Positions 16,412 to 30,390 are shown, counted from the first letter of the stretch. The stretch: DNA of 64,000 nt from Burkholderia sp. PAMC 26561 (GCF_001557535.2 NZ_CP014306.1:1240001-1304000); one strand, 5' to 3'. Numbers and translations: made by a program. Notes: generated by a model from the letters alone, not told the origin.

Positions 16412-17518
16412 ATGCAACTGGTCAAGACCGAACGAGATAATCTCCTAAGGCCGCTGCAAACCGTGAGCGGAATCGTCGAGCGCCGCCATACGTTGCCGAT
16501 CCTCGCCAATTTGCTGATCACCAAGACTGGCGCCGACGTGTCGTTCCTCTCGACCGATCTCGAACTTCAGATCACCACGCGTGCCGACTTCGGCACCGGC
16601 AGCGATCAGGTTGCGACCACCGTCGCCGCGCGCAAGCTGCTTGACATCCTGCGCGCCATGCCGCCAGGGGAAGTGTCGCTGGATCTCACCGACAAGAAGC
16701 TGACCGTGCGCTCCGGCAAAAGCCGCTTCGCGCTCCAGACGCTTGCTGCCGACGAGTTCCCGACCGTCAACCAGGCGACCGAATTCGGCGCGAGCCTGTC
16801 AGTTCCGCAAAAGACGTTCCGGCAGTTGCTTGGCATGGTCCACTTCGCCATGGCGCAGCAGGACATCCGCTACTACCTGAACGGCATGCTGCTGGTGGTC
16901 GACGGCGACCAGTTGATGGCCGTTGCAACGGACGGCCACCGGCTTGCGTTTTCATCGATGAAGATTGAAGGCGGCACGTATGCGCGCCAGGAAGTCATCA
17001 TCCCGCGCAAGACCATTCTGGAACTGCAGCGCTTGCTGGAAGACATCGACGACTCGCTCGTGATCGACATTGCCGCGAGCCAGGTCAAGTTCACGTTCGG
17101 CCAGGTCGAACTCGTGTCGAAACTCGTGGAAGGCAAGTTCCCCGACTTCCAGCGCGTGATCCCGAAGTCGCACAAGAACACGTTCCTGATCGGCCGCGAA
17201 GAACTGCAGCGTTCGCTGCAGCGCGCGGCGATTCTGACATCGGACAAGTTCAAGGGCGTGCGCTGCCTGATCGAGCCGGGCCAGTTGAAGATCATGTCGA
17301 CCAACGCCGACCAGGAAGAAGCGCAGGAAGAACTGGAAATCGCGTATCAGGGCGACAGCGTGGACATTGGCTTCAACGTCACGTATCTGCTCGACGTGCT
17401 CGCGAACCTGAAGATCGACATGTTGCAAGTGAGCCTGGGCGACGCAAGTTCGAGCGCCCTGATCACGATTCCCGAGAACGACGAGTTCAAATATGTGGTG
17501 ATGCCAATGCGCATCTGA
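16412..17518 (+). CDS. dnaN: DNA polymerase III subunit beta (sliding clamp)
   Basis: The beta clamp encircles DNA and tethers polymerase III and other factors. The 368-residue protein matches the family length and begins MQLVKTERDNLLRPLQ. It has the usual VSGIVERRHTLPILANLLI segment and the C-terminal YVVMPMRI, which closes the protein-binding pocket. The frame is open to 16340, but the ATG at 16412 has an AAGGA site 8 bases upstream and the canonical N terminus. A GC-rich hairpin with a short T tract lies 25 bp downstream, so read-through into gyrB may be partial. Confidence 0.97.
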   Translation: MQLVKTERDNLLRPLQTVSGIVERRHTLPILANLLITKTGADVSFLSTDLELQITTRADFGTGSDQVATTVAARKLLDILRAMPPGEVSLDLTDKKLTVRSGKSRFALQTLAADEFPTVNQATEFGASLSVPQKTFRQLLGMVHFAMAQQDIRYYLNGMLLVVDGDQLMAVATDGHRLAFSSMKIEGGTYARQEVIIPRKTILELQRLLEDIDDSLVIDIAASQVKFTFGQVELVSKLVEGKFPDFQRVIPKSHKNTFLIGREELQRSLQRAAILTSDKFKGVRCLIEPGQLKIMSTNADQEEAQEELEIAYQGDSVDIGFNVTYLLDVLANLKIDMLQVSLGDASSSALITIPENDEFKYVVMPMRI

Positions 17519-17540
17519 CGCGGCCAAAACTAAAAACTTT

Positions 17541-17570
17541 CCAAGGGGCGCACTGCCCCTTTGGCATTTT
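17541..17570 (+). terminator. Probable terminator after dnaN
   Basis: AAGGGGC (17543-17549) pairs with GCCCCTT (17555-17561) and is followed by a T-rich run (17567-17571). It separates dnaN from the repeat array and gyrB. Confidence 0.5.
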
Positions 17571-17594
17571 TAAGGTGTTTCGAAAAGTCTCGTG

Positions 17595-20160
<2,566 letters not shown>

Positions 20161-20187
20161 GGTTTGACGTAAGCGTTGCTGGAGAAG

Positions 20188-20219
20188 CCAGTCACTTTTT
20201 ATGTGGCTGGCTTTTTTGT
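20188..20219 (+). terminator. gyrB terminator
   Basis: AGCCAGTCAC pairs with GTGGCTGGCT (one mismatch or wobble) around a T-rich loop and is followed by six Ts, about 30 bp after the gyrB stop. Confidence 0.8.
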
Positions 20220-20226
20220 TTAAGCT

Positions 20227-21756
20227 TCACAACTCGTCCAGCTTCCCTCGAAGCTCACCCGCCCTTTCCTCAAGCCCGGCCTTCGCTTCCCCATCCATCC
20301 TGTCCAACTGCTTATAAACCATCGCCAGCCTCGGATTCCCCTTCAACCGCCCGCTATTGCGCTCAAAAAAATCCCAATACAGCGCGTTAAATGGACAAGC
20401 CGTTTTGCCCAGCCGCGCTTTCCTATCGTAGTGACATCCTTTGCAGTAATCGCTCATCTTGTCGATATACGCCGCGCTCGACGCATAAGGTTTCGTCGCC
20501 AGTCCGCCGCCATCGGCAAACTGGCTCATGCCGAGCACGTTCGGCATCTCGACCCACTCGTACGCATCCACGTATACACCGAGATACCACTCGTGCACTT
20601 CAACGGGATCAATTCCCGCGATCAGCGCAAAATTGCCGATAACCATCAACCGTTGTATATGGTGCGCGTGTCCATTTTCAAGCGATTGCCCAATTGAATG
20701 TTTCAAGCATCGCATGTTCGTCTCGCCGTTCCAGAACCAGACTGGTAGCTTGAGCGTATTGCCGAACACATTCGATTTTCGGTACTCCGGCATCCGCGTC
20801 CAATACACACCGCGCATGAATTCGCGCCAGCCGATGATTTGCCGAATGAACCCTTCGACCGCTGGCAACGATGCATGTCCATCCCGATACGCCCGTTCCG
20901 CCCGGGCTACCACTTCGCGCGGATTCAGCATCTTCGCGTTGAGCGAAAACGACAGCAGCGAATGGAACAATCGCGGCGCGTGCGTGCTCATTGCGTCCTG
21001 GTAATCGCCGAAATCAGGAAGCGCATCTTCTATAAACGAATCGAGTTGCGCCAACGCTTCATCGCGATTCAACGGCCACGGCAAACGGTCTTCATTCGGC
21101 GACCCGAAGCTCTTTACGCCCGCGTCGACAATCGTTTTCCAGAGCGCTGAATGATCGTGCGCAACGCGGGGATCAGCGGGTTGTGATGGCTTTCCAGGCC
21201 ACGATTTTCGATTGTCGTGATCGAAGTTCCACTGGCCGCCGGAAGGGGAATCATCGGCGCTCATCAAGACCCGATGCTTCACCCGCATCCGCCGATAAAA
21301 ATTTTCCATCAGCCACTGCTTCTTGTCGGCGAAATATTCGGCCGCTTCATTGCGGCGCGTGTAGAAGTGCTCCGTATCTTTCATCCAGCACGGAATGTCC
21401 AGCTGAGCCGCATACTCGGCCAATTGCCGGTCGAGTCGCCATTCATCCGGCGCCTGACATTCGAACGCAGTCGCTTTGTAACGCGCGATCATCCAGTCGA
21501 GATTCCCGGGCATGCTTTGCCGGTTATCCGGGTCATCGATTGCAAGATAGTGAACACGATGCCCGGCGGATTTCAACCGGCGCGCGAAGTCACGCATAGC
21601 CGCGAACAACGCGAGGATTTTCTGTGCGTGATGCAGGACGTAGTCCGTTTCCTGACGCACTTCCATGAGCGCATAGACGACATCGTCGTCCACCTCCGAA
21701 AACCAGCTATGCAGCGGGTTCAGTTGATCGCCAAGAATCAATCGCAGCGTGGTCAT
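20227..21756 (-). CDS. Cryptochrome/photolyase-related protein (FeS-BCP / PhrB type)
   Basis: This 509-residue protein belongs to the deoxyribodipyrimidine photolyase-related family, whose characterised members bind FAD, a ribolumazine and a 4Fe-4S cluster and repair (6-4) photoproducts. Visible family features are the start LRLILGDQLNPLHSWF, the central PAVEGFIRQIIGWREFMRG, and MWY-like stretches. The C-terminal region has cysteines (YCKGCHYDRK, TACPFNALYWDFF) that fit the cluster ligands, together with the Cys in MRCLKHSIG. The start is the ATG at 21756. It is transcribed toward gyrB and divergent from the next gene. Confidence 0.9.
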   Translation of the reverse strand: MTTLRLILGDQLNPLHSWFSEVDDDVVYALMEVRQETDYVLHHAQKILALFAAMRDFARRLKSAGHRVHYLAIDDPDNRQSMPGNLDWMIARYKATAFECQAPDEWRLDRQLAEYAAQLDIPCWMKDTEHFYTRRNEAAEYFADKKQWLMENFYRRMRVKHRVLMSADDSPSGGQWNFDHDNRKSWPGKPSQPADPRVAHDHSALWKTIVDAGVKSFGSPNEDRLPWPLNRDEALAQLDSFIEDALPDFGDYQDAMSTHAPRLFHSLLSFSLNAKMLNPREVVARAERAYRDGHASLPAVEGFIRQIIGWREFMRGVYWTRMPEYRKSNVFGNTLKLPVWFWNGETNMRCLKHSIGQSLENGHAHHIQRLMVIGNFALIAGIDPVEVHEWYLGVYVDAYEWVEMPNVLGMSQFADGGGLATKPYASSAAYIDKMSDYCKGCHYDRKARLGKTACPFNALYWDFFERNSGRLKGNPRLAMVYKQLDRMDGEAKAGLEERAGELRGKLDEL

Positions 21757-21928
21757 GCCTCAAATCTCCAGCGCCTGGTTACGCAACGTGAAATTGTGAA
21801 AATCGGTGCCGATCGTCGGCAAGGTGCGTCGGCGCGTTTAAAGTGGCTGGTTACCCGGAAACGCATCGGCACTGCTTATCAATGAGCGTGCACGAACAAT
21901 GCCCGATCGCCCGACAGCTTAGAAACTC

Positions 21929-23221
21929 ATGAACCGATCCAACGTACGTCACGTAAGACAAAGAGGCGGAATGCGTCAGCCAAGCGCCGCCAATCAAGAG
22001 CGTCTTGGCAGAATTGCGGAGGCATTTCGCGCGGCATATGCCGCGGGCGATTATCGAAGCGGTGCAAATCTCGCGGCCGAAGCGCTCACCCTCACACCGG
22101 GAAACATGACGATCCTGCCGGATTACGCGTTGTGCCTGATGCGCATCAACGCGTTCGACCAGGCGTACAAGGTCTACATGAGCATCCACGACGCGCCGGC
22201 GAGCCAGCGCAAACTGCTTGCCGCGTCGACCTGGCTCGATGGCCTGGTGGAAGTGTGCGGCTGGCTCGGGAAGACCGACGAGATGCGCGAATACGGTTTG
22301 CGCTCGCTGCGTGCCTCCGACACGCAATGCGGCGCGAATCCAAGCGAATCAATTCCAGACCAGGCGCCGCCTGCGTTCAATCCCCAAAATCCTGCTGAGA
22401 ATGTCATCGCGTATTCACTGTTCGGCGCGAATCCGCGATATTGCGAGCCGGCGGTCCTGAATGCCGAATTGACGCGCGACCTGTTCAAAGGCTGGACGTG
22501 CCGGATCTATCTCGATGCGACCGTCCCCGCGCACGTCCAGCAACGGCTGAAGGATGCGGGCGCGGACGTCGTGTTCATGGGTCCGGAGTCGGGAGTCCAT
22601 CCGTTGATGTGGCGCTTTCTGGTTATCGACGATCCCAAGGTCAAACGCTTCCTGCTTCGCGATGCCGACGCGTTGCTCTCTGAGCGGGAAGCCGCCGCGG
22701 TGCAGGAATGGATTAAAAGCCCGTATTACTTCCACGTCCTTCGCGATTACTTCACGCATACCGAACTGATTCTCGCGGGGCTCTGGGGAGGCTGCGGGGG
22801 CGTATTGAAGAACGCGGTTCAATCGATGCAGCAATTTGCCGCCACCAACGCCGATAGCGGCCGGTTCATCGATCAGCATTATTTGCGCACCAATGTCTGG
22901 CCGACGCTGCGTAAAAGCGTGCTGACTCACGACGACCTGTTCGGTTTCCACGACGCAAAACCATTCCCGCCGCACGCGCCGAACCGATGGAACACCGAGA
23001 AGTTTCACGTCGGCAGCAATACGAGTTACCAGGCAATCGGCGGTGTCAGCTCGCTTGCCGATGGCGCCGCGCAAAAGCTTGTTTTCAGCGCCGCCGACGG
23101 TAAGCCTTTATTCGACTACGACGCGGTTGTGCGAAACGGTGAATGGCGTCTCGACGTGCCGTTCTTCATTGTGCAAAAGCTTGCGGCGAAAGAGATCGTG
23201 GTCAATAAAGCCGCGTCTTAA
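21929..23221 (+). CDS. TPR and glycosyltransferase-like protein
   Basis: I do not recognise an exact family for this 430-residue protein. The N-terminal part (about 20-150) is alpha-helical and TPR-like ([20 protein letters not shown]). The remainder (about 170-400) resembles nucleotide-sugar glycosyltransferase folds: [34 protein letters not shown], and [17 protein letters not shown], where the DAD triad could bind metal and nucleotide sugar. An alternative start is the ATG at 21971, which has an AGAGG site; the first ATG at 21929 has none. No secretion signal is visible. The substrate is unknown. Confidence 0.65.
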   Translation: MNRSNVRHVRQRGGMRQPSAANQERLGRIAEAFRAAYAAGDYRSGANLAAEALTLTPGNMTILPDYALCLMRINAFDQAYKVYMSIHDAPASQRKLLAASTWLDGLVEVCGWLGKTDEMREYGLRSLRASDTQCGANPSESIPDQAPPAFNPQNPAENVIAYSLFGANPRYCEPAVLNAELTRDLFKGWTCRIYLDATVPAHVQQRLKDAGADVVFMGPESGVHPLMWRFLVIDDPKVKRFLLRDADALLSEREAAAVQEWIKSPYYFHVLRDYFTHTELILAGLWGGCGGVLKNAVQSMQQFAATNADSGRFIDQHYLRTNVWPTLRKSVLTHDDLFGFHDAKPFPPHAPNRWNTEKFHVGSNTSYQAIGGVSSLADGAAQKLVFSAADGKPLFDYDAVVRNGEWRLDVPFFIVQKLAAKEIVVNKAAS

Positions 23222-26200
23222 GCGCCCACGACTTCCACCGTCGAAAATCCTATTCCCACGCTTTTCGCCACTTTGATCTGCAACGGAATGCGCTCCTTGA
23301 GCGCTTCCACATGGCTGATCACGCCGATCATCTTGCCGCTCGCGTTCAATGAATCGAGCGCATTGAGCGCAATCTCCAGCGTTTCGCCATCGAGCGTGCC
23401 GAACCCTTCATCGAGGAACAATGAATCGATGGACGTCTTGAAGCTCACCAGATCCGATAAAGCCAGCGCAAGCGCCAGACTCACAAGGAAACTTTCGCCG
23501 CCTGATAACGTGCGTGTATCGCGTGCAATATCGCCTTGCCACAGGTCGAGCACTTCCATTTCCAGCTCGCCGGCAAGCTTCCGATTGAGTTGATAGCGCC
23601 CATGCAATTGCATGAGTTGGCGGTTCGCGAGGTAGATCAGATGATCGAGCGTGAGGCCCTGCGCGAACTTCCGATACTTCGCGCCATCGGCGGAACCGAT
23701 CAGGCTGCTCAGGCGCTGCCACAAGTCGTATTGGGCGCGTTGTGTATCGATCTGTCGGTACAACGCCTGTTGTTCGACGCGGCGTTTGTCGTCGCCTTGA
23801 AGCGTCGCGCGAAGGCCGCCTTGTTGTTGGCTTAGCATTTTTATAGACGCGGCCAGATCTTCCAGCATGCGATTCAGCGCTTCGGCGTCCTGATCCGTCT
23901 TCGGGTCTTTCAGCAATTCCGCGCGACGGTTTTCCGCGTTCGCGCGCAGTGTGCGAACCGTTGTCGATAGTTCGTCGAGTTCGCGCTTCTGCGTTTGCAA
24001 CCGGTCGCGCTCTTCGTGGGACAGGAGCGCCGACAGGAACGATTGTTCATCGGCGAAAACGCTGCGGGTCAAAGCATTCAACCACGCAGCCGACGTTTTC
24101 TCCGCGTGCGCTTGCTCTTCGCTCAAACGCGTTGCCATCGTGCGCTCGGTGCCTTCGAGCGAACTGGTTTTGTCGCGTGCAGTTTCGTAGCGGTGTATTG
24201 CGGATATGAAGGCCGCGTCCGGATCGTCGGTCGCGGCAATTGGATCGGCTTGCAACTCGGGGAAATCCTTCTCGCAAGCCGTCCAGCGCACGCACCATTT
24301 TGCCGCGTCAGTCGATGCAGTTTCGAGCGATTGTTTCAAGCGATCCGCCTGCTGATTCAATGCACGAACACGCTCCGATGCCTTCTGCCAAGCCTTCCAT
24401 TCGTTATCGCGTTCAGCAAGCCACGCTTGGCATTGCGTCCACGAATCGGGTCGCGCGTGACCGGCGGAAATAACCGATTCATCGAGCGTGCGTTCTTTCT
24501 TGAGCAACGTGGTTTGCAAGGCTTCGGCTTGGTCGGCCATCTCCTTCAGCGACTTTTCGTCGGCGTTCTGGCGCTCTTCGCTCATCTTCAACGCATGTTG
24601 CTGTTCGAGCGCGAACCGCTCCGCCGCATTCGCGGCGGTCGCGTGCTGATGAATCACGATCTTCTGTTGATCCACTGCCGCGAGTGTTTCCTGAGCCGAC
24701 TTCAACTTCGCCGTATGTTGCTGCACGAGCGCGCTGAGCGCGTCACGGTCAACTGTTTCGAGTCCAAGTTCTGCGCACAACATCTGCCAGCTCTCGGCAT
24801 GACCCTTGTCGTCTTGCAGCCATGTATCGATACGCTTTTTGAGCGCGCTCACACTGGCATTCGATTCGGCGATTGCCACATTTGCGGCGAGAAGCTCCTT
24901 GCCTTTGCCACGCAACGCTGTGTCTTTTTCCTTCAATGCATGTTCGGTCGATGAAACATCGAGCGTTTGATAAACATCGATGGACGGATGCTCCGTCGAT
25001 CCGCACAACGGACACGCTTCGTCAGGCTGCAATGCTGCGCGATGTCCGGCAAGGTCCAGAATGCGCCGCTCCTGATCAAGCAGTTTGCGTTTGTCCTGGA
25101 CTTGTTCGGTGAGCATTTCGATGTCTTTGACAAGGCGTTCATGCTGGTCGGCGAGCAACACGCTCGCAGCGTTTCTTTTCGCCAGTTCTTCACGGTCCGT
25201 AGCAAGTTGACGGGTCCCGCGCGTAACTGCCTCACCAACTTCCACCAGTTTCCCGAACAGATAATGCTGGTCTTGAAGACGCTGGCAACGTGTCTTCAAG
25301 TCCGCCTCGCTTTCCCCACTGTGCATGCTCGAAAGTTTCTCAAGCTGTTCCCGTTCAGTTTTTCGCGCCAGTTCTGCCGCGCCCATTGCGTTGGACATCG
25401 CTTTGAGCTTGGCGCTGATGTCCCCCGCCTGTTTCTCTATCGACGCACGCAATCCGACATGCTTTGTGCGAATCAATTCGATGTCATTCAACGTCTGTTG
25501 ACGTGCATCGAATTGATGTTGCCAAAGCACGATTTGCTCACCAAGTTTGCTTCGATGCGGATGTTGATCAAGTGTGGACTGAATTGATTTGATTTCCGCC
25601 GACACGGTAGTCAACCCAAGTTCACGAAGCTGCGCCACCCGCGTTCCCATCACAGAAGCCAGGCGCAAACCCCGCGCGGCATCGAGCGCAGCGGCTTGTT
25701 TTTCGTTCCGCGCAGCCGCCGCTTGACGCAAGGTTTCCGCGTGCCTCTCGCGCGCCGAAAGCATTGCCGTGTGATCAGCGCGCAGCTTTTCCGCAGGCGC
25801 GCTTGCGGCGAGGCGATCGAGCAAAGGCTTGGCATCGGCGATTTTTGCATCGGCCTGCTGCTGGTTGAGCGACGCCTGTTCGAGCTGCTTTTCAGCGTCC
25901 GATAACGCCACCCGCCACGCGTGCATCGCGCGTGTTGATTCGGCTTGTTTGCCCAGCGTGATTTCCTGAGCGGCGAGAGCGATGACTTCCTGCTGCTTCG
26001 CGTTACGCTCTTCTTCGGTCAGCAACTGAACGCCGTCGGCGCGGACCAAAAGCGTATCGAGCGCGAGCTTTTCATCCCGCGTGCGCTCGAACACGTGCTG
26101 TGAGATCGTGCCATAGATATCGGTGCCGGTAAGCTCTTCAAGCAACTCGGCGCGCTCATTCGCCTTCGCTTCCAGGAACGCGGCGAAACCGCCTTGGGCG

Positions 26201-26655
26201 AGCATCATCGATTTGGTGAAGCGGCCGAAATCCAGCCCCGTGATCTCTTCGACCTTGCGCAGTTTATCGACAATGCGCTCCGTCAGGATCGTCCCGTCCA
26301 GCCGCGCGAGTTCGACCTTTGGCGCCTGCAGATTGCCGTCGGTTTTATCGCGTGCGCGTCGCTGACTCCAGAATGCACGATACCCTTCGCCCTTCACTTC
26401 GAACTCGACTTCCGCGAGGCATTCGAACGTGTGGCGCGTCATCAGCTCGTTCGTGCCTTGCGAGACCGTATCCATGCGCGGCGTGCGGTGATAGAGCGCG
26501 AGACAGATGGCATCGAGCAAGGTTGTCTTGCCGGCTCCGGTCGGACCGGTGATGGCGAACAGGCCGTTATCGCGAAACGGCGGCTGGCTGAAATCGATCT
26601 TCCACTCGCCCTTGAGCGAATTCAGATTACGCAAACGCAACGACAAGATCTTCAT
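23218..26655 (-). CDS. sbcC: Exonuclease SbcC (Rad50-like ATPase)
   Basis: SbcC with SbcD forms the nuclease that cuts hairpins and processes blocked DNA ends. The 1145-residue protein has an N-terminal ATPase half (Walker [20 protein letters not shown], about 30-50), two long coiled-coil arms, and a zinc hook CPLCG near residue 547. The C-terminal half has signature [18 protein letters not shown] and Walker [13 protein letters not shown]. The frame is open upstream to 26937 inside sbcD; the ATG at 26655 is chosen because it gives [16 protein letters not shown]. That ATG overlaps the sbcD stop by four bases (ATGA). The stop overlaps the end of the convergent upstream gene by four bases. Confidence 0.95.
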   Translation of the reverse strand: MKILSLRLRNLNSLKGEWKIDFSQPPFRDNGLFAITGPTGAGKTTLLDAICLALYHRTPRMDTVSQGTNELMTRHTFECLAEVEFEVKGEGYRAFWSQRRARDKTDGNLQAPKVELARLDGTILTERIVDKLRKVEEITGLDFGRFTKSMMLAQGGFAAFLEAKANERAELLEELTGTDIYGTISQHVFERTRDEKLALDTLLVRADGVQLLTEEERNAKQQEVIALAAQEITLGKQAESTRAMHAWRVALSDAEKQLEQASLNQQQADAKIADAKPLLDRLAASAPAEKLRADHTAMLSARERHAETLRQAAAARNEKQAAALDAARGLRLASVMGTRVAQLRELGLTTVSAEIKSIQSTLDQHPHRSKLGEQIVLWQHQFDARQQTLNDIELIRTKHVGLRASIEKQAGDISAKLKAMSNAMGAAELARKTEREQLEKLSSMHSGESEADLKTRCQRLQDQHYLFGKLVEVGEAVTRGTRQLATDREELAKRNAASVLLADQHERLVKDIEMLTEQVQDKRKLLDQERRILDLAGHRAALQPDEACPLCGSTEHPSIDVYQTLDVSSTEHALKEKDTALRGKGKELLAANVAIAESNASVSALKKRIDTWLQDDKGHAESWQMLCAELGLETVDRDALSALVQQHTAKLKSAQETLAAVDQQKIVIHQHATAANAAERFALEQQHALKMSEERQNADEKSLKEMADQAEALQTTLLKKERTLDESVISAGHARPDSWTQCQAWLAERDNEWKAWQKASERVRALNQQADRLKQSLETASTDAAKWCVRWTACEKDFPELQADPIAATDDPDAAFISAIHRYETARDKTSSLEGTERTMATRLSEEQAHAEKTSAAWLNALTRSVFADEQSFLSALLSHEERDRLQTQKRELDELSTTVRTLRANAENRRAELLKDPKTDQDAEALNRMLEDLAASIKMLSQQQGGLRATLQGDDKRRVEQQALYRQIDTQRAQYDLWQRLSSLIGSADGAKYRKFAQGLTLDHLIYLANRQLMQLHGRYQLNRKLAGELEMEVLDLWQGDIARDTRTLSGGESFLVSLALALALSDLVSFKTSIDSLFLDEGFGTLDGETLEIALNALDSLNASGKMIGVISHVEALKERIPLQIKVAKSVGIGFSTVEVVGA

Positions 26656-27872
26656 GCATTGGCCTCGCCAATCTGCGCGACGACTTCGCGATACATCTGC
26701 AAAAGCTGCGAGCGCGTGTCGTCGTCGATGGTTTCCGATTGCAGGCGGCGTGCGAAAACATCGTCGGGCGTGAGTTCGTTCAAGGTTTCCCTGGCCTGGG
26801 ATTGCAACGTGCTCGAAGCGGACGAGCGCTCGCGACGAACGCGCAACACTTCGACGGGCAGGTTCCCGGTCATCTTCTGGATGCGCGTTTGCAGATCGCT
26901 GAGATAGTCGTCGGCGGAGACGACGATTTCGAGCCATATCGTCTCGCCTTCGCGCGCCTGGGCTGAAACAGCCTCAACCGCAGCTTCCAGTTCCTTCAGC
27001 GATCCTTTGACCGACAACAAGGTCTGGAAGCACGGAACGTCGAGCACGGTCACGCTTTGAAGCCCATCGGCCGAAACGTCCACGAGCAGCATCTCTTTCT
27101 GCTGCCGCGCTTCGTCGAAGCTCAATGCAATCGGCGATCCGCTGTAGCGAATATGGTCGAACCCGCCAACCTTCTGCGGCCGATGAATATGCCCCAGCGC
27201 GATGTAGTCGGCCGCCGGAAACGCGGCGGTCGGGAACGCCTCCAGCGCGCCGACATAAATCTCGCGCACGGATTCGCTTGCGCTCGCACCGACTGTCGTC
27301 AAATGCCCGGTCGCGATGATCGGCAAATGCGCACCGAGTTCAACGCGCTTCGCCTCGGCCAACGCAAACAACACCTGGTAATGCGCGTGGATTGCGTCTT
27401 GCAGCGACTGCTGTTTGTCACGCGCGCTTTGCCCCGCGATGCTCTGCAGGACATCACGCGGACGAATGAACGGAATTGCGCAGACAATCGCGCCGGGGTG
27501 GCCATCGCGTGTATTGAGGACGCGGACCTGTTCGTTCGGGTCGTCCTGCACGGACGGAATCACGACTGTATTCAACGCCGTCAGCAAGTTGCGCGATTCC
27601 TCGAGCACGGCAACGGAGTCATGATTCCCCGCGAGCAGCGTCAGACCGACGCCGGCGTCGCGCAGCGCCAGGATCAGCGAGTAATACAGCTCGCGGGCGT
27701 AGCTGGGCGGCGCACCGGTATCGAAGATATCCCCGGCTATCAGCACCGAATCGACCCCATGCACCCGGGTCTGCTCGACCAGCCACTCGATCAGCTTCTG
27801 GTGCTCGATTTGTCGTGAATGCCCGAGAAAATACTGGCCGAGGTGCCAGTCCGAGGTGTGCAGGATTCGCAT
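26652..27872 (-). CDS. sbcD: Exonuclease SbcD (Mre11-like nuclease)
   Basis: SbcD is the metallophosphoesterase subunit of the SbcCD nuclease. The 406-residue protein begins [15 protein letters not shown] and continues with [26 protein letters not shown] and a later ALGHIHRPQ, the phosphoesterase metal-ligand motifs. The C-terminal part includes capping and SbcC-binding regions. The start is the ATG at 27872. It is the first gene of the sbcD-sbcC pair, joined by an ATGA overlap, so the two are translated together. Confidence 0.95.
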   Translation of the reverse strand: MRILHTSDWHLGQYFLGHSRQIEHQKLIEWLVEQTRVHGVDSVLIAGDIFDTGAPPSYARELYYSLILALRDAGVGLTLLAGNHDSVAVLEESRNLLTALNTVVIPSVQDDPNEQVRVLNTRDGHPGAIVCAIPFIRPRDVLQSIAGQSARDKQQSLQDAIHAHYQVLFALAEAKRVELGAHLPIIATGHLTTVGASASESVREIYVGALEAFPTAAFPAADYIALGHIHRPQKVGGFDHIRYSGSPIALSFDEARQQKEMLLVDVSADGLQSVTVLDVPCFQTLLSVKGSLKELEAAVEAVSAQAREGETIWLEIVVSADDYLSDLQTRIQKMTGNLPVEVLRVRRERSSASSTLQSQARETLNELTPDDVFARRLQSETIDDDTRSQLLQMYREVVAQIGEANA

Positions 27873-28084
27873 CGATAGGGCGGGTCAGGGCATCGTTTTA
27901 GTAAATGTCAGTTTAACGGATCGATCCGATGCGAAAGACGGCGAGGCCCGTAAAAACGCCGTAAAACGAGGTAATCCCACCGTCTACGCGTACACTTCGG
28001 CTTCAATTGCGCAAAAACAGCGTGCGCCGGACGGATCGGCGCCCTTTTCAGGCCGCAACCCCATCCATTACGCTCAATCCAATC

Positions 28085-28282
28085 ATGTTTATCTGCCGAA
28101 ACCAGCCGTGCGGCGCCGAATGGCAACTTGCCGACGTGCTCATCAAGAACGAAGGCCAGGGCCTGATGTTCCGCTGCCCCATGTGCGGCGCGCGCAATAA
28201 AGTGCTGCGCCACGACGCGCCCGACGGCACCATCACCTACGAGCAGGACAATTCGGTCCCGCCGAAACCTGCCGCGAAGTAG
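28085..28282 (+). CDS. Small zinc-ribbon protein
   Basis: This 65-residue protein has four cysteines as C4-x4-C9 and C31-x2-C34, a likely zinc-ribbon fold. The middle (LADVLIKNEGQGLMFRCPMCG) links the knuckles. The frame is open to 28007, but the ATG at 28085 gives a protein that begins at the first knuckle (MFICRNQPCG). No ribosome site is visible, so the start is not firm. It ends 12 bp before dbpA and could be co-transcribed with it. Function is unknown; zinc ribbons of this size often bind nucleic acid or protein. Confidence 0.7.
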   Translation: MFICRNQPCGAEWQLADVLIKNEGQGLMFRCPMCGARNKVLRHDAPDGTITYEQDNSVPPKPAAK

Positions 28283-28294
28283 AGAAACACGCTC

Positions 28295-29677
28295 ATGACC
28301 ACGCCCACTTCATTCAGCGCCTTGCCGCTGTCGCCGGCAATGCTGGCGAACCTCGAACAACTCGGTTATCTCACGATGACCTCGATCCAGGCCGCAAGCC
28401 TGCCGCTCGCGCTCGCGGGCCACGATCTCATCGCGCAGGCGAAGACGGGCAGCGGCAAGACCGCCGCGTTCGCATTGCCGTTGCTCGCTAAGATCGACCC
28501 GAAGCTTTTCTCCGTGCAGGCGCTCGTGCTGTGCCCGACGCGCGAACTCGCCGACCAGGTGACGCAGGAGATTCGCCGGATCGCGCGCGCGGAAGACAAC
28601 ATCAAGATCCTGACGCTGTGCGGCGGCTCGCCAATGCGCCCGCAGATCGCAAGTCTCGAACATGGCTGCCACATTGCCGTGGGCACGCCGGGACGTCTCA
28701 TGGACCACCTGGAACGCGGCACGCTGGAACTGAGCGCGCTCAAGACCCTCGTACTCGATGAAGCCGACCGCATGCTCGACATGGGCTTTTTCGATGACAT
28801 CGTCGCGGTTGCCAAACAATGTCCGAAGGATCGCCAGACCTTGCTGTTTTCGGCGACGTATCCGGAGGGCATCGCGAAGCTGAGCCAGCAGTTCCTGCGC
28901 AAACCGCAGGAAATCAAGCTCACCGAGCAGCACACGAATGCGAAGATCAAGCAGCGTTTCTACGAAGTCGATGACAACGAGCGCCTGCACGCCGTTGGCC
29001 TTCTGCTCGATCACTACCAGCCGGTGAGCACGCTCGCGTTCTGCAACACGAAGCAGCAATGCCGCGATCTACTCGATGTACTCGTCGCGCAAGGTTTTCA
29101 TGCGCTGGCGCTGCACGGTGAACTCGAACAACGCGAGCGCGACCAGGTGCTCGTGCAGTTCGCCAATCGAAGCTGCTCGGTGCTGGTCGCCACCGATGTC
29201 GCCGCGCGCGGCCTCGATATCGCGCAACTGGAAGCGGTGATCAACGTCGATGTCACGCAAGATCCTGAGATCCACGTTCACCGCATCGGCCGAACGGGCC
29301 GCGCGGATCAGGAAGGCTGGGCGCTGAGCCTCGCGAGCATGAATGAAATGGCGCGCGTGAGTTCGATCGAACAGGCGCAGAAAAAGGAAGTGGAATGGCA
29401 CAAGCTGAGCGAACTGACGCCGGCGACGCCGGGTCACCTCCAGCCGCCCATGGCCACATTGCAGATCCTTGGCGGCCGCAAGGAAAAGATCCGTCCGGGT
29501 GACGTGCTCGGCGCGCTCACCGGCGACGCCGGTTTCGAAGGCTCGCAGATCGGCAAGATCAATGTGACGGATATGGTCACCTACGTGGCGGTATCGCGGG
29601 ATATTGCCGATAAGGCGGTGAACCGGTTGTCGTCCGGAAAGGTGAAGGGCAAGAAGGTGAAGGTACGGCGTATTTGA
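28295..29677 (+). CDS. dbpA: ATP-dependent RNA helicase DbpA
   Basis: DbpA is a DEAD-box helicase stimulated by hairpin 92 of 23S rRNA and acts late in 50S assembly. The 460-residue protein has the Q motif (MTSIQAASLPLAL), motif I AKTGSGKT, PTRELADQV, DEAD in VLDEADRMLDMG, SAT (FSATYPEG), and HRIGRTGR. Residues about 385-460 (LQILGGRKEKIRPGDVLGAL) match the DbpA RNA-binding domain, which separates it from RhlE or SrmB. The ATG at 28295 lies 12 bp after the zinc-ribbon gene. Confidence 0.93.
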   Translation: MTTPTSFSALPLSPAMLANLEQLGYLTMTSIQAASLPLALAGHDLIAQAKTGSGKTAAFALPLLAKIDPKLFSVQALVLCPTRELADQVTQEIRRIARAEDNIKILTLCGGSPMRPQIASLEHGCHIAVGTPGRLMDHLERGTLELSALKTLVLDEADRMLDMGFFDDIVAVAKQCPKDRQTLLFSATYPEGIAKLSQQFLRKPQEIKLTEQHTNAKIKQRFYEVDDNERLHAVGLLLDHYQPVSTLAFCNTKQQCRDLLDVLVAQGFHALALHGELEQRERDQVLVQFANRSCSVLVATDVAARGLDIAQLEAVINVDVTQDPEIHVHRIGRTGRADQEGWALSLASMNEMARVSSIEQAQKKEVEWHKLSELTPATPGHLQPPMATLQILGGRKEKIRPGDVLGALTGDAGFEGSQIGKINVTDMVTYVAVSRDIADKAVNRLSSGKVKGKKVKVRRI

Positions 29678-29787
29678 CGCCAATCGAAGCGCTGGGCCTG
29701 TAACTTGCGCCATTGTTGATCCCGTGAAACCGGTCAGGGCGGACGTGCGTATCAATGCATACACGCCCTAACAACTTTGGTGCGCTC

Positions 29788-30390
29788 ATGTCCCGTGCTC
29801 TTCGCGTTGTCGTTGTTTTGTCGGCAGTGGCGCTTGTTCTGAGCGCATGCATGTCTTCGCCACGCAATCCCAATCCGCGCGCAGCGAATGAACTGAAGCT
29901 TGCGCCATCGGTTGATCTCCCGCGTTACATGGGCCGCTGGTACATCATCGCGAACATTCCGTATTTCGCCGAGAAGGATTTCGTTGGCAGTTATGCCGAA
30001 TGGAAGTTGCGCGATGACGGCAAGATCGACGACTCGTATTACGCGCACAAGAATTCGTTCGATGCCCCGCTGAAGCACTATCAATTCACGGATTCCGTGG
30101 TTCCGGGTTCGAACAACGCGGATTGGAGCGTGCGGATCTTCTGGCCAATCTACGCAAGCCAGAAGACGCTTTACGTGGATGACGACTACCAGTACACGAT
30201 CATCGGATACTCGGATCGCAAGCTCGGCTGGATTTTCGCGCGCTCGCCAAACATCAGCGATGCGAAGTACCGCGAACTGCTCGGCCGCCTGGACGAGATG
30301 GGTTACGACACATCGCGATTCCGCCGCGTGCCGCAAACGCCCGACCAGATTGGCAAGCCGGGTTTCCATTCGCCTGGCGAAAAAGACTGA
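29788..30390 (+). CDS. Lipocalin family lipoprotein (Blc-like)
   Basis: This is a bacterial lipocalin, usually an outer-membrane lipoprotein that binds fatty acids or lysophospholipids. The 200-residue protein has a lipobox LVLSAC about residue 22, the lipocalin GXW signature (YMGRWYIIANIPYFAEKDF), and IIGYSDRKLGWIFARSP. A longer frame starts at 29755, but the ATG at 29788 gives a standard lipoprotein signal. No clear ribosome site is present. It has no operon partner; dbpA ends 110 bp upstream. Confidence 0.88.
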   Translation: MSRALRVVVVLSAVALVLSACMSSPRNPNPRAANELKLAPSVDLPRYMGRWYIIANIPYFAEKDFVGSYAEWKLRDDGKIDDSYYAHKNSFDAPLKHYQFTDSVVPGSNNADWSVRIFWPIYASQKTLYVDDDYQYTIIGYSDRKLGWIFARSPNISDAKYRELLGRLDEMGYDTSRFRRVPQTPDQIGKPGFHSPGEKD

